Part shown: in pieces, positions 21,601-31,562 of the stretch
Layout: each line of letters starts with the position of its first letter
Numbering within the stretch: the first letter of the stretch is position 1
Source of the DNA: Haemonchus contortus
Taxonomy: Eukaryota > Nematoda > Chromadorea > Rhabditida > Trichostrongylidae
Direction of reading: 5' to 3'
Assembly: GCA_000469685.2 (NCBI GenBank)
Contig: LS997567.1
Span: 38,343,005-38,407,004, forward strand
Length of the DNA stretch: 64,000 bases
Notes under the pieces: generated by a model
What the model saw: only the letters and a program-made list of their open reading frames with translations
Told to the model about the DNA's origin: nothing
Database searches by the model: none
Position numbers and translations under genes: made by a program

Positions 21601-24600
21601 TCATAATGGGAGAAATACGAACCTATATAAAAAATGACCAACTATGCACGTTTACAGAAGGATTGTATTTTCTAGGATCAAAAAATTTTTGAAGTTATTC
21701 TTATTCTGAGCGTTTGACAAGTATATTGTTGACCTATAAATCGAATTCTTAATCTCTAAGGAGCTTCATTGCCATAGTAAAGAGATTTGCTCTAGTTCAT
21801 GGTGAAGCCATGGACTACTTCAAAACTCATATGGTCCATCTCAACAGAAGGGTACTGAAGCGATGCTGCGTGCGCGAAGGGCTCTAACGGGGTCACGCGT
21901 GAATCGCGCGCCCCTCCCGCCTCCCTAGGACCCCGCCCCTCGCCTTGAATTTCCAACAACGCGGCAGGAGTGACGGGCGTGGCACGCACAGTTTTAGTGG
22001 CAGTATCCCTTAGCACCGGCTAGTCTTGCGCTAGGTCTTTCTTGTTGCGCTCGACCTCGGTGGCACTTGTACACCACTGCAACTCCTACACTTTCGGAGA
22101 ATAGCTAGGACTGAATAACGAAAATGTAGTGAGCGGTCCTGAAAAATGTTCTTACCTTACTGTGTGTTCCGAAAGTATGGATTCAGCCCTTTCTTCCTGA
22201 AACTAAATACTCCCAATGTCGCGAATGAGACGGTGGCCGGGGGGCGCACTGCTTGCGCATCGGCCCATCTATGCTTGGTCGCCACAACGTTATGCGTGTT
22301 CCTTCAAACAGCATGACCAATCGGCAACCGTCTGCATCGCAACCGGCTGGCTGTCGACAGCTAGTCGGTTCACTCGGGCAACGCTGTGAAGATACCCGTA
22401 AGGCAACGGAGCGCCAGCGTGAGGTCGACCGGTATCCGATCTGCCCTTCTCCGGGTGCGCAGTCCGTCACCTGTCAGACTGGGCTCTCGGAGATGGAGGA
22501 ACGAAGGCACGAAAACCGCCGAGGAGATTGTGGGCTGGATACAGCAGCTGAAGAAACTTGATTGGAAGGACGCCTGCAGGTCGAAGGAAGGGTGAGTGTC
22601 GTGTATTTCTTCTTTTGTGTATATGCCTTATATTCCTCGTGTAGCATATATCTTGTACTTATATTTCTCGACATCGATTGGAAAGCCATCACTGCAGGGT
22701 TCGCCACTGCGGAGTAATTTTTGTCGATATTCGACGCCTTATCGCTCACACTATTCGTAGACTTCCAAACTAGACTCGACAAAAGTTCAGATATTGCTCT
22801 AGCATCCCGGCATAGTGTTTCTCCAATCTACGTCCTGCCTCCGTTAAACTCCTCCAATCACAACATTAAGGAATTTTCCTCGGGGGGTTGTTAGAAAGAG
22901 GAAGTAACTAGCATATCAAGGGACTTCAGTGGAATGAGTAAAGGTGCCAGCGCATATCACATTGCACATATCGACTGGATGATGTTGTTTTCGAGTTACC
23001 ACAGTCTAGATGATGATATCTATACAAAGGCCTTTTTGGCCTCATGCACACTATAACTGATCTATTTGTTCCTTTGAAACTTATGCCAAGGCGAAAGCGA
23101 ACTATCTTCGCCACATAATGAACTTGATCCAGCAACGAGAAAGACCCTTCCGCATGACTAATGATCCTTCGAATTCAAGTGCCTTTCTTGAAATCAGCAG
23201 TAACATCACTTGAGGCGTTTCAGACTTACCGGATTAAGAAGTTGGCTCAAAAAGGCAAACATTTGGCAGCTTATGCTAACAAGTTCCTCAAGCAGTCACC
23301 AGTTTCAGAAGTTCTGGAGGGTCGCAACGGGGAAAAGTACTCCACAGAAGAGGAAAAGGCTGAAGCCCCCGCGGACTATTTTGAAAGTGATTTCGTCCTT
23401 TCCTCCGAAACTCTACCCTCCATCACGAATAATCGTTTGGACTTCCCAACCATAACTCCAGAAATGGTGCATAAAAACTTGCGCTCCTTGAAACCATCGC
23501 TTTCTCTAACTGATGGACTACCACAACTACATACTTTTTCGAAACATTCGCGAAGGAGCTCTCCGTCCCTCTCTCACATTTATAATATGACCTTTCTACT
23601 AGGGCAGGTTAAATCCATTAGGAAGCACGCCATTGTTACGCCCCTAAGTCCACTGAATCCAGGTTAATTTCAAATTTTTGACCAATACGTATTTTGCCTA
23701 CGCCTCGCAAAGAAAGAGAAAATAGTCAATGGCGTTCTGCTAGAATGTCTCTCTCAGCTCCAGCGTATCCCGCTCGAACACTATGGCTTTCTCTCTGGCT
23801 CCTCCGTATGTACGCAGTTCATTGACTGCACACATTTCCAGATAGGAGCAATCTGCTCCGGGCAAAAAGTCAGCGCCATTTACTTTGAGTTGAGTAAAGC
23901 TTCTCATACCCTAAATAAATCTAGCTTACTTTTGAAATTAGAGAGCATAGGTGTCCACGGGTAGGAACTCGGATGGTTTCGATCCCACCTTGCAGACTGG
24001 AAACTGAGTGTGCCTTTTCTGGCTATCTATCCACTCCTAGAACCTATACCTCAGGAGATCCCCAAAGAGGCAGCTTTTCCCTCTTTTATTCCTGGCATAC
24101 ACACATGATCTTGTGCAATTCGTGCAAGGAGTAGTGAGCTTCATGCTGCTGCATATGCGGTGACATAAAGATATCTGTAGCATTTGATGGAGAAAATAAG
24201 GATGAAGCACAAGTGTTTCTAACCGAAGCCATCGAGAATATGCACGCCTGGTGTTCTCGCTGGGAACTGGTGGTCAACCGCAAGAAAACTTGTATGCTTT
24301 CATGGGGTTCTCCTCAGCTTGACGTATGCTTTCCCGATGGTTGTCATGTAAAGCAAACGGACTATGTTAAAGATCTCGGAGTCAGGATATCCTATGATTT
24401 CAAGTGGGGTGCTCACATAGATGACATTCCGACGAGAGGGCTTAAACTTATTCACCTTCTGTCTGGCCTATGCACACTACAGATTCCTCAATATGGATTG
24501 AACTTTACAAAATGTATGTTCTCCCTGTGCTGGAATACTGTAGTTCTGTCTGGATCCCCTCCCCTAAGCAAGATATTCAGAAAATTGAGAAAGTTTAAAA

Positions 24601-27600
24601 GCCGTTTACCAGGATTCTATTCTATTGGTTGTTTCCCAATACAGACTAGCCGCTCCCTTATCAAGGCCGCCTCTAAGTATTGAAATTAATTAGCCTTTTC
24701 TATAGGCATATTCAATCTGATCTGATTCTAACGTTTAAACTTCTCAAGGGCGAGCTCCGTAACAGACCATAGAGATACTGGACGTTTCGACGAACCTCTG
24801 GACGAACAGTTCATCTTGGAATCCATCATCTCAAAATGGGCAAGTGGCGCAGAGGGCTGAGAGCGAATTCTTTTTATGGACCGTACAGCCAAGTGGTTGG
24901 AGTTCCTGCCTTCATGGTTCGTAGGACTCCATGACTCGAATCAGTTCAAAACTTCTATCAAAAAAAATTAACATACTGAACTTCCTAGGCATTGGTGAAG
25001 TCTCCTAAAACGGTGCCCACTTGTCTGCCATGTATCCTGTTGTACCCCGCTTGGCTTGCCTGTCAAGTGGCTTGGTTTTATTGCACTATTGGCCTAATCC
25101 GACCCGAATCATAATTAGCTTACCATTAATTGACGTGTTGTTCATATTATAACCTATGCGCCTTCCAAGGAGAAGGGTAAGGTGTCAAGTCCAGACTGGT
25201 AGCATTCTAGCGGCTAGCTTGGGGCGCTCATCCAGCCTACCGGTTCCACGGAGGCTGTCGGTATACCCGTGTCTCGAAGTTCCGGCTAGCCCCTATGACC
25301 CCTTGTGTGGCAAATGGGCACCATTGCCATTGACATGTGCGGGTCCGTGTCACGAGTGGTCGTTGGTAATTGCACTCATAATGGGCTCGCACTTTACTTC
25401 TCCTCCTGGACTGATTTCTCATCCCTGATATATTCCTTATCGGGCTTTTGCCAATCAACAGTTTGACTAGTAGGTCCCCTCCTTCTTTCTTTTTCCTCCT
25501 TCCTTGACTCTGTTTAACCCTTCCCGATCTCAAAAATCTTTTCATACTTTCGGCTAGTTTGGCGCTGTCTCTTATCTTTCCGGCTGTTTGTTTTGTTTTT
25601 ATTTGCTGAGTTTTCCTTTTCTTATTAGTTTGCATTTATGTTATGTTACCACCAGCAATTCCCGGGTGTGGTGCGATTCGTCCGATTCTGGGTGCGCGCG
25701 GCAAATTGAGCGGCAAAATTTGGTGCGATTCGAACGACTGCAGCGTTTGTCATCGGGGCCCAGATTTGAGGTTAAGTAGGTTAGTAAGATTGTCCCACCC
25801 TAGTAAAGTTCTCTACTTCAAGTTTGTTCCCCAATAATAGGCGCAGGAGTCGTTTGAATCATCGCGAATTCCGCCGCACAATTTGCCGCGCGCGCCCAGA
25901 ATCGCACGAATCGCACGTCCCCCAGCAAATCCCCGCTCCAAAGTATCCTAACATTTATAACGCACTTTCATGCGCAAATAAATAGATAAATATTTCTTAC
26001 TTTTTGGGCACTTCTCTCAGCGGTGATATTACTCCTCTTGTATTGCGTCGCTTATTGCTTCGAGCCATTTGGTTATCCTTACTGTTCACCTCTATCCCGC
26101 TTGCCCCCTTTCTTGTATTCACTTTATAGTCATGTAGTTGTGTTTAGTAGTAGTAATGGCGGCTGGGGAAGTAGGTTGTGTCGCCGCGTTCACAGTGCTG
26201 GTCCTTGTACCGGGGGCAGGAATTCCCGCCTCGAAGATCCCGACTAGGGACGCTGTGCGGGGCGGAGGAGTTCGCCAGCCAGGAGCTCTTTGGTCCTCGG
26301 GGGGGGGGGCTGGTTCGCCTGCCTATACGGGGCGCAAGACGAGCGCGGTGGTCAGGTGAGCCAGGAGATCTGAGGGTTATGCACCGCCGATGTCGTCGAA
26401 GAGTGGCCTATGATGGCGACACCCAAAATTACCGTGGACTGGGATTTCAAGAGTGCGCTTTGCGTTGCAGTGAATGTATTGGTCTTCTATGCCAGCAGCG
26501 TTTCAGTGGTCATTGAAGCGTAGAGCCTATGCACCTTGCCTAGTTAACAACTCACCTTTTGTCCATAGGCATTGACGCAATCGCGAACGTTTTTGACAAC
26601 GGCGGACTCATTGAGTTCGACTGAGTCTGTTTTGAGAGACATACGAGCCAAAGCCTCAGGACTGATCGGTGAGGACAAAACAGCTGTAAATCAAATTTCA
26701 AAAATAAACGGTCATGAAATTGCTTATATTTCTGATTGTACGTGATGTTGCTGGTATGTAAAGATTCTGAACAGGTAGCTCTGGCATGTAATGGTGTTCA
26801 GATAGGCCCTGGTGAGACTGAGTAGCTGAAGCAGATACGGCGGTGTTGATCTGAGGTACGTACGAATGCATTGGGTCGGCCTGGGGTTTCAAACTCAGAA
26901 CACTTGTCTGGAAGTATGAACTTTTTCACTTGGTGCACTTCTATCTGATGAAGATGGAACTATTCGAAACGAAACCCGTACCTGTTCAACTGTGTTCTGA
27001 GGAACGTAAGAATGCATTGGATCGACCTGGGATTTTGAATTCAGAACGCTGGTCTGGAAGTGCGAGCTATATGATTTGGTGTACTGCCATGTGACAAAGC
27101 TGGGAGTATTCGGAAGCGCATCCGTACCTGTTCAACTGTGGTCTGAGGTACGTACGAGTGCATTGGATCGACCTGGGATTTTGAATTCAGAACATTGGTC
27201 TGAAAATACGAGTTATATGATTTGGAGCATTGTTATGTGATAAAGCTAAAAGTGTTTGGAACGACTACCTGTTCAACTGTGGTCTGAGGTACGTACGAGT
27301 GAATTGGATCGGCCTGGGGTTTCAAACTTAGAACGCTGGTCTAAAATACGAGCTGTTTGAAGTGGTACCCTTTTATGTGGTTAAGATGGAAGTTCTATGT
27401 ACGGTTTTCTATGAGCCCCGGCATAACTATATTACTGAGTTTATTGTTGCCTTGAACTCTTCACGAGGTTTGTACGAGGGTTGCCTTTTATATTTTGAGA
27501 TTTGGCAACACCAGTGTAGCAATCTAGCAACTGACACCACCATCGTGAAGTTTGACTATTTTGAGGTTACGTCGCAAAATTTGAGCGCGATTTGTATTGT

Positions 27601-30600
27601 TTACACTAAGTTATAAGATTTTGTTTGGGCTAAGCTATGGGGTTGAATCGTGAGCACTTTTGCGCGAGTGTTTTCTACAACTTTCGACGTGCACTAACTC
27701 AACAGCAATGCATGGATGAACTTAGTTCAATTTTTGGTGATGAAGCTCCATCCAGGGCCAGTGTTTATCGATGGTACAGTAAGTTCACCAGAGGTCGTAG
27801 TTCACTCGAAGACGAATTTCGTGGAGATCGTCCAAAATCAGTTGTTGTTCCGGAAACGGCTGATACTGTGCACAAACAAATATTGCAAGAGAGTCATGTG
27901 ACCTATCGTGAGGTTGGGACAACCTTAGGCATTAGTGGGACCAGCATACATTTAATATTGCATGAACACTTAACTGTAAAAAAAATTGTTTTTGAAATCC
28001 CCCAAAAAAAGAGACTCCTGTCGATTGTCGATTGGTCGAAAGAAATGCTCACGAAATACGATCGCGGTGCTTCGAAACACGTCTGTGACATCGAGACAGG
28101 TGGTGGATCATGGATTTATGCGTATGAGCCCGAAAGGAAACAGCAGTCGATCGTATGGATATTTCAAGATGAGCCAATCCAACAAAGGCTGTCCGCGCCC
28201 CAAGCACTTCCGAGCAATTGATCTCCTGTTGCTTTGGGAAAAACTGGACATGTCGCAACCGTACCACTATGACAAGCAGAACAGTCAATTCTGAGTAGTA
28301 TACCACCATTTGTTTGCCAGTTGACTTCCAAAAAATCAGGAAAACCATCTGCCGAAGGCGGATCACTCCTCACCGCGACAATGCGAGCTCCCTCACATCG
28401 GCTCGAACAACTGCATTTTTGAGCACTCAAAACAACGATTTGACAGGTCATCAGCCATGTAGTCCCCGGGTGACTTCTTCTCATCCCGTACGTAAAAAAT
28501 AAAAAGAGGGTCAATGTTTTTCGACACCTGAAGATGCCGTTGATGCGTTCAGAATCCATGTTTTAGAGTTACCTACATCAGTGCGGCAAAAGTGCTTCAA
28601 AAACTGGTTCGAGCCCATGCAGAAGTGTATAGATCTTAATGTGGAGAATTTCGAAAGGCAGTAAAACGATTTTCAATAAATAATATTTGTTTCTGTTCTC
28701 AAATCTCAAAATATAAAAGGCAGCCTACGTAAATATCCTTTATTAGGCTGACGTTTGGGCGGAATCGCCTTCTTCAGGGCCTGAAAGGATCATAACAATG
28801 TTTGACTATCCGATCAAACGTCTCCACCAACCAACCCACTAAGTTCGAGACCCCCAGGGCACGCAGGTGGTTGAAAGGAGAACCACTCACCGCAGCTTTG
28901 TGAATTTTTCGAAACCACCCAGCAAGTGATTGTACCACCCGACCAGTGTCAGCTGGGGTACGTCCTCATTAAAGTAGCTAAGGGAAAACCAACCTTATAT
29001 AAGGCCGTAGCTCCCGTGTGATTGCGAGACATCCTTCCCTGCGATTTACTTTGATATTGGTGACCTGTATCCGAAATACCTCGACGGTTTTCGCGCATGC
29101 ACTTGCGACTCCTGTGCTACGACCTCCACGGTGACCGCAAAAACGCCTCGGCTACGATTCTGAATTCGGTAACTCCCAAAGACAGTAGACTCTCTCAATG
29201 GTCTCATATCATCTATGTGCTCCTTGACCCTCACGTGGAGTGGTCTTGCCGTTTCTTCAATATACTCGTCACCACAATCACATCAAGTAGTTCTGTAGAC
29301 CACACCAGACATGTTACAATCACTTTCCCTTCCATCTGGATAAACCACACAGTTTGAGGCTGCCCATAGGCGATCGTCTAGCCTGTTCCGAAGCCGCTTC
29401 TTTAGTTTGAAGGGTGACACTTACAATAGCAACTAGATTTTCTGAACCAGAACTCCTTAGACACTTTCTATTGGAGGCACTGACCTCATCAGAAATAGAT
29501 GGCTATAAAAGAATGTATTTTTTTATTTCATTCATTTATTTTATATATTATTATAGTAGTTTACATATTTTTTATATTTGTTTATATTTTTTTAGTATAT
29601 AGTATATTTTCCAACTACACGTAGAGCTTCTTCAGGTGGTGTGTCCCTCAAACATGGTAGGTAGCACCTTGATCGAAGGAAAGACCTCTTTTGTACTACC
29701 ACTTATTTCTGATGATCAGTGCCTCCAATAGAGAGTGTCTAGATCGTGTTCAGAAAATCTAGTTGCTATTGTAAGTGTCACCCTTCGATCTGAAGAAGCA
29801 CCTGATCCGGAGCAGGCTAGACGATCGCCTATAGGCAGCCTCAAACTGTGTGGTTTATCCAGATGGAAGGGAAAGTGATTGTAACATGTCTGGTGTGGTC
29901 TACAGAACTACTTGATGTGATTGCGGTGATGAGTACACTGAAGAAACGGCAAGACCACTCACTCCATGTGAGGGTCAAGGAGCACTTAGATGGTATGAGA
30001 CGATTTAAAGAGTCTACTGCCTTAGGGAGTCATCGAATTCAAAAGCATAACGGAGGCGCTTTTGAGGTCACCGTGGAGGTCGTAGCACAGGAGTCGCAAG
30101 TGCGCGTGCGTAAAACCCTCGAGGCAATTTGGATACAGGTCACCAATACCAAAATGAACCGCAGGGAGGGATGTCTCGCAAGCACGCGGGAGCCACGGCC
30201 TTATATAAGACTGGCCTTCCCTCAGCGACTTTAATGAGGACGTACACCAGCTGACACTGGCCAGTTGGTACCATCACTTGGTGGGTGGTTTCGAAAAATC
30301 CACGAAGTTACGGTGAGTGAACTCCATTTAACCACCTGCGTGCCTTAGGGGTTTCGAACTCAGTGGGTTGGCGGAAACGTTTGATCGGATAGTCACAGAT
30401 TGTTGTAATCCTTTCAAGTTCTGAAGAAGGCGATCCCACCGAAACGTCAGCCTAATAAAGGATGTTTACAAACCTCGTCAAGTGTTCAAGGCAACAATAA
30501 ACTCAGTAATAAGGTGGAAGTGTTTGTAACCACATCCCGTACCTGTTCAACTGTGTTCTGAGGTACGTACGAATGCATTGGGTCGACCTGGGATTTCAAA

Positions 30601-31291
30601 TTCAGAACACTGGTCTGAAAATACGAGTTATATAGTTTGGAGCATTTGTGATAAAGCTAGAAGTGCTTGGAACGACTACCTGTTCAACTGTGGTCTGAGG
30701 TACGTACGAATGCATTGGATCGACCTGGGGTTTTGAAGTCAGAACACTGGTCTGAAAATACGAATCATTTGGAATGCAGGAATTCTCACAAGGTGATCAA
30801 TGGCTCATTCTGATATTGGCCAACACGCAGAACGTGTGAGTGCTGCGAAGTAACAGCAGATAACAAAACATGAGGTGGAAAGGTGGAATCACATTTGTAC
30901 CTGGTCAGTCATGGTCTGAGGTACGTACGAATGCATTGGATCGACCTGGGGCTTTGAAGCCACAACACTCGCTTTGACACTGGCCTGAAAATATGAATTT
31001 ATGCCAATAGACTTTGATCTGACAAAGACGGAAAAATTTAGAACCACATTCGTACCAGGTCAAGTACTGATCCGTGGCCGACGGTAGCTCATATCGAGAT
31101 TAATTTCGCCTTTCGTTACTGTAATGCAAACTTCTCAACAAGTAATCTTTACGTTGTCATCAGCAAGAGAACCGTTTCCTGAATAAACTATCCTGGAAAA
31201 GAGTGGCACACACCGTGCGGGCCACTTCATCAGTGAAATGAATTGACCTGGTCCGATTGTGAGCTTTTTGTTCTTTAGTAGAGCAGGTTTT
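18612..31291 (-). CDS. Gene B: tandem paralog of the His-rich gene, with an expanded exon array
   Basis: The exon model (minus strand, 5' to 3') is 31291-31214, array exons 30984-30901, 30751-30680, 30614-30543, 27340-27269, 27199-27128, 27053-26982 and 26907-26742, then 26683-26556, 20274-20144, 20093-20054, 19262-19089 and 18725-18612 (stop). Every junction is GT..AG and the phases agree throughout (0, then 1 after 26742, 0 after 26556, 2 after 20144, 0 afterwards). The total is about 425 codons. Each exon after the first has a gene A counterpart in the same phase: VVKNVRDCVNAYGQK versus VVRNVREFVNVYGRK, QTTVKANVQQHSE versus QTVVKTNVQHSAPK, PAKRDMVVTA versus PAKRDMAFAA, RPKPVVDIYCD versus GPKPMVNIYSD. 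A counterpart of gene A exon 34382-34305 was not found. The true 5' end is unknown: the first exon matches only the end of gene A's large His-rich exon, and further relics lie at 31.4-31.6 kb. No function is assigned. Confidence 0.75.
19089..19262 (-). CDS. Gene B exon with CCCC cluster
   Basis: 58 codons between CTTCCAG and GTAAGA. It starts PAKRDMVVTAQ, then IPCCHVVPCCCCSHILHHH, and ends with CLCQQSCEICEKTC. It has twelve cysteines and six histidines, against four cysteines and many histidines in the gene A counterpart. The CC..CCCC..HxxHHH pattern would suit metal binding or palmitoylation; this is inferred from composition only. It is phase 0 at both ends. Confidence 0.75.
20509..20800 (+). 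mobile_element. Repeat family with GCCGCACGCGGC core, copy in gene B intron
   Basis: It contains GAGACGGGCGTTAGGAACG, TAATCGATTTGCCGCACGCGG, CTCAATCGATATGCGATCAT and CTACTGCTGCATCCTGCTAC. The same order is seen at 33180-33440 (plus), 52200-52475 (minus) and, shortened, 21390-21535 (minus). The family sits in introns and intergenic DNA. The 117- and 162-codon frames across it are by-products. Confidence 0.65.
21390..21930. mobile_element. Adjacent MITEs: inverted piece of the GCCGCACGCGGC family, then a 390 bp MITE
   Basis: 21390-21535 is the minus-strand version of the family at 20509. 21536-21930 matches 59085-59478 in reverse over its whole length: the termini GTGGTGCGATTCACGCGT and GGTCACGCGTGAATCGCGCG; inner words TAATGAGGTCATCGGA, AACTATGCACGTTTACAGAA, AGTTATTCTTATTCTGA, AGTAAAGAGATTTGC and TGCGTGCGCGAAG. 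Both ends carry ATTCACGCGT in inverted orientation. It is non-coding. Confidence 0.6.
22386..22593 (+). CDS. Candidate exon ending KTAEEIVGWIQQLKKLDWKD, unconfirmed
   Basis: A plus-strand frame ends TKTAEEIVGWIQQLKKLDWK followed by DACRSKEG and a strong donor (GG|GTGAGT at about 22594). The last 30 residues look like real helical coding sequence; the basic Arg/Ser part before it does not. It lies on the strand opposite gene B, inside its 6.3 kb intron. No partner exon was found, so it may be a relic. Confidence 0.2.
22935..24971 (+). pseudogene. Second CR1-like LINE copy, degraded
   Basis: Plus-strand pieces in LINE order: IDWMMLFSSYHSLDD (22970s), YRIKKLAQKGKHLAAYANK and SSETLPSI up to 23667, a heavily damaged RT core with LECLSQLQRIPLEHYGFLSG, KVSAIYFELSKASHTLNKS (the catalytic D of block A is replaced) and LLLKLESIGVHG, then 24183-24683 with MHAWCSRWELVVNRKKTCML and DYVKDLGVRISYDFKWGAH, and finally LEFLPSWFVGLHDSNQFKTS with a stop near 24971. 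It lies in the long intron of gene B in opposite orientation. Confidence 0.8.
25661..25922. mobile_element. Foldback MITE, copy 1 of 3
   Basis: Almost the whole element is an imperfect palindrome: GTGCGATTCGTCCGATTCTG, GTGCGCGCGGCAAATTG and TTCGAACGACT at the left are mirrored by AGTCGTTTGAA, CAATTTGCCGCGCGCGCCCA and GAATCGCACGAATCGCAC at the right. CAGCAATT and CAGCAAAT flank it, giving an 8 bp target duplication with one change. Copies at 42062-42320 and 62502-62762 have the same plan and size. Confidence 0.75.
27475..28729 (+). mobile_element. Mariner transposon with decayed transposase, nested in the foldback
   Basis: Flanking TA dinucleotides at 27473-27474 and 28730-28731. The terminal repeats share TGCCTTTTATATTTTGAGAT in inverted orientation. 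The length, 1255 bp, is typical for mariner. The ORF from 27637 has the normal start (MGLNREHF) and the helix-turn-helix region VYRWYSKFTRGRSSLEDEF. The first catalytic aspartate of TGDETW is gone (TGGGSW). Frame is lost near 28200; HRDNASSLTS keeps the second Asp; the third block (YSPDL) reads CSPRV. The C-terminal KCFKNWFEPMQKCIDLN precedes the stop near 28664. Inactive. Confidence 0.9.
28735..28790 (-). ncRNA. Hammerhead-ribozyme-like motif, left arm (mutated core)
   Basis: On the minus strand ATCCTTT and AAAGGAT close an outer helix, AGGC/GCCT forms inner stem I, CTGAAGA fits the CUGANGA core, and GGC..GCC makes a short stem II. The second core box reads CAAAC instead of GAAAC before GTC, so the copy is probably dead. 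Hammerheads with a minimal stem III are an established feature of Penelope-like elements. Confidence 0.45.
29848..30234 (+). pseudogene. GIY-YIG endonuclease tail of Penelope-like element, right arm
   Basis: A 128-codon frame contains the family-like blocks VRVKEHLDGMRRFKESTALG, SHRIQKHNGGAFEV, ESQVRVRKTLEAIWIQ and NTKMNRREGCLAS. The GIY-YIG start (EYIGET-like) is in another frame just upstream: DCGDEYTEETARPL. A mirrored, more damaged copy is read on the minus strand at about 29300-29046. It is a transposon relic, not a host gene. Confidence 0.7.
30408..30463 (+). ncRNA. Hammerhead-ribozyme-like motif, right arm
   Basis: Order: ATCCTTT, loop, CTGAAGA (core CUGANGA), GGCGATCCCACC (short stem II with one mismatch), GAAAC, GTC, AGCCT, loop, AAAGGAT. 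Outer stem I is seven perfect pairs; inner stem I (AAGTT with AGCCT) has one mismatch and one G-T pair. The GAAAC/GTC junction leaves a two-pair stem III without a loop, as in hammerheads thought to act as dimers. All invariant core bases I can check are present. Confidence 0.55.
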
Positions 31292-31437
31292 CTTTATACT
31301 TCATTACCAATAAAATTAATCGATTCGAAGACGATCAGTCTGAAGATGATCCTCATCCTCCGATAGCAGACTGCCCTACGACGGCGGATCAACGTACTCT
31401 CCTTGTTAGAATTAACTAATGCCACGTTGGCGTATCT

Positions 31438-31562
31438 TCATCCAGAATTTATGGTCCCATTCATAATTGGTGAATAGGCGGTCATCACTAATGTCCTCTT
31501 CGGGACCCCGCAGCTGTGGTTATCATCTTGTTGGTGCTCGTGATGATGACAACCATGGAGTA
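31438..31562 (-). pseudogene. Relic of gene B's His-rich exon
   Basis: A minus-strand frame contains HGCHHHEHQQDDNHSCG before a stop at 31438. It resembles the HGHNQQDEHDRHDQ part of gene A's big exon (36803-37408). Together with the intact exon end at 31291-31214 it suggests that gene B once had, or has in another splice form, the His-rich domain. Confidence 0.4.

Larger units (their letters stand above)
27431..30510. mobile_element. Foldback pair of Penelope-like elements in a gene B intron
   Basis: The left arm (27431-27474 joined to 28730-29510, split by a mariner) is the reverse complement of the right arm 29708-30510, about 800 bp each, around an AT-rich 200 bp spacer. Reading outwards, each arm codes for a GIY-YIG-type endonuclease tail (VRVKEHLDGMRR, GSHRIQKHNGG, FEVTVEVVAQESQV, RKTLEAIWIQ), which I associate with the C-terminus of Penelope-like retroelements, and ends with a hammerhead-like motif. 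Outer ends: AACTCAGTAAT and its complement. Intact RT is absent. Confidence 0.75.
26742..30984 (-). repeat. Seven-unit tandem coding-exon array of gene B
   Basis: Exons (minus): 30984-30901 (28 codons), then 30751-30680, 30614-30543, 27340-27269, 27199-27128 and 27053-26982 (24 codons each), then 26907-26742, where the same unit is fused to a unique C-terminal part (SATQSHQGLSEHHY ... LPVQNLYIPATS). The five 72 nt exons are phase 0 at both ends, lie between a CAG/TAG acceptor and GAACAG|GTA, and encode variants of TSVLNSKSQVDPMHSYVPQ followed by TTVEQ or NTVEQ. No stop or frameshift occurs in any unit. Four of the introns are 65-74 nt and similar to each other, so exon plus intron (about 140-147 bp) is the duplicated unit. 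Gene A has a single, diverged fused version at 35975-35801 (YKPQTNTVVATSAVQSH). Confidence 0.85.

Noticed and set aside
26178..26516. 112-codon Arg-rich plus ORF
   Set aside because: Composition follows the local GC-rich stretch including a G10 run. No splice or family support; it lies opposite gene B.
26742..27340. Regularly spaced repeats about 140 bp apart that could suggest a satellite or CRISPR-like array
   Set aside because: Every unit has splice borders, an open phase-0 frame and a paralogous exon in gene A. The genome is eukaryotic, and spacers are similar to each other rather than unique.
31040..31130. Possible extra array exon just upstream of the first gene B array unit (end TTGACCTG|GTACG resembles TTGAACAG|GTACG)
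   Set aside because: In-frame stops in all phases compatible with the neighbours. At most a dead unit.
31310..31420. Acidic plus-strand frame (RFEDDQSEDDPHPP) resembling the linker of a mariner transposase
   Set aside because: Too short, with no terminal repeats or catalytic blocks around it. It overlaps the gene B relic region on the other strand.
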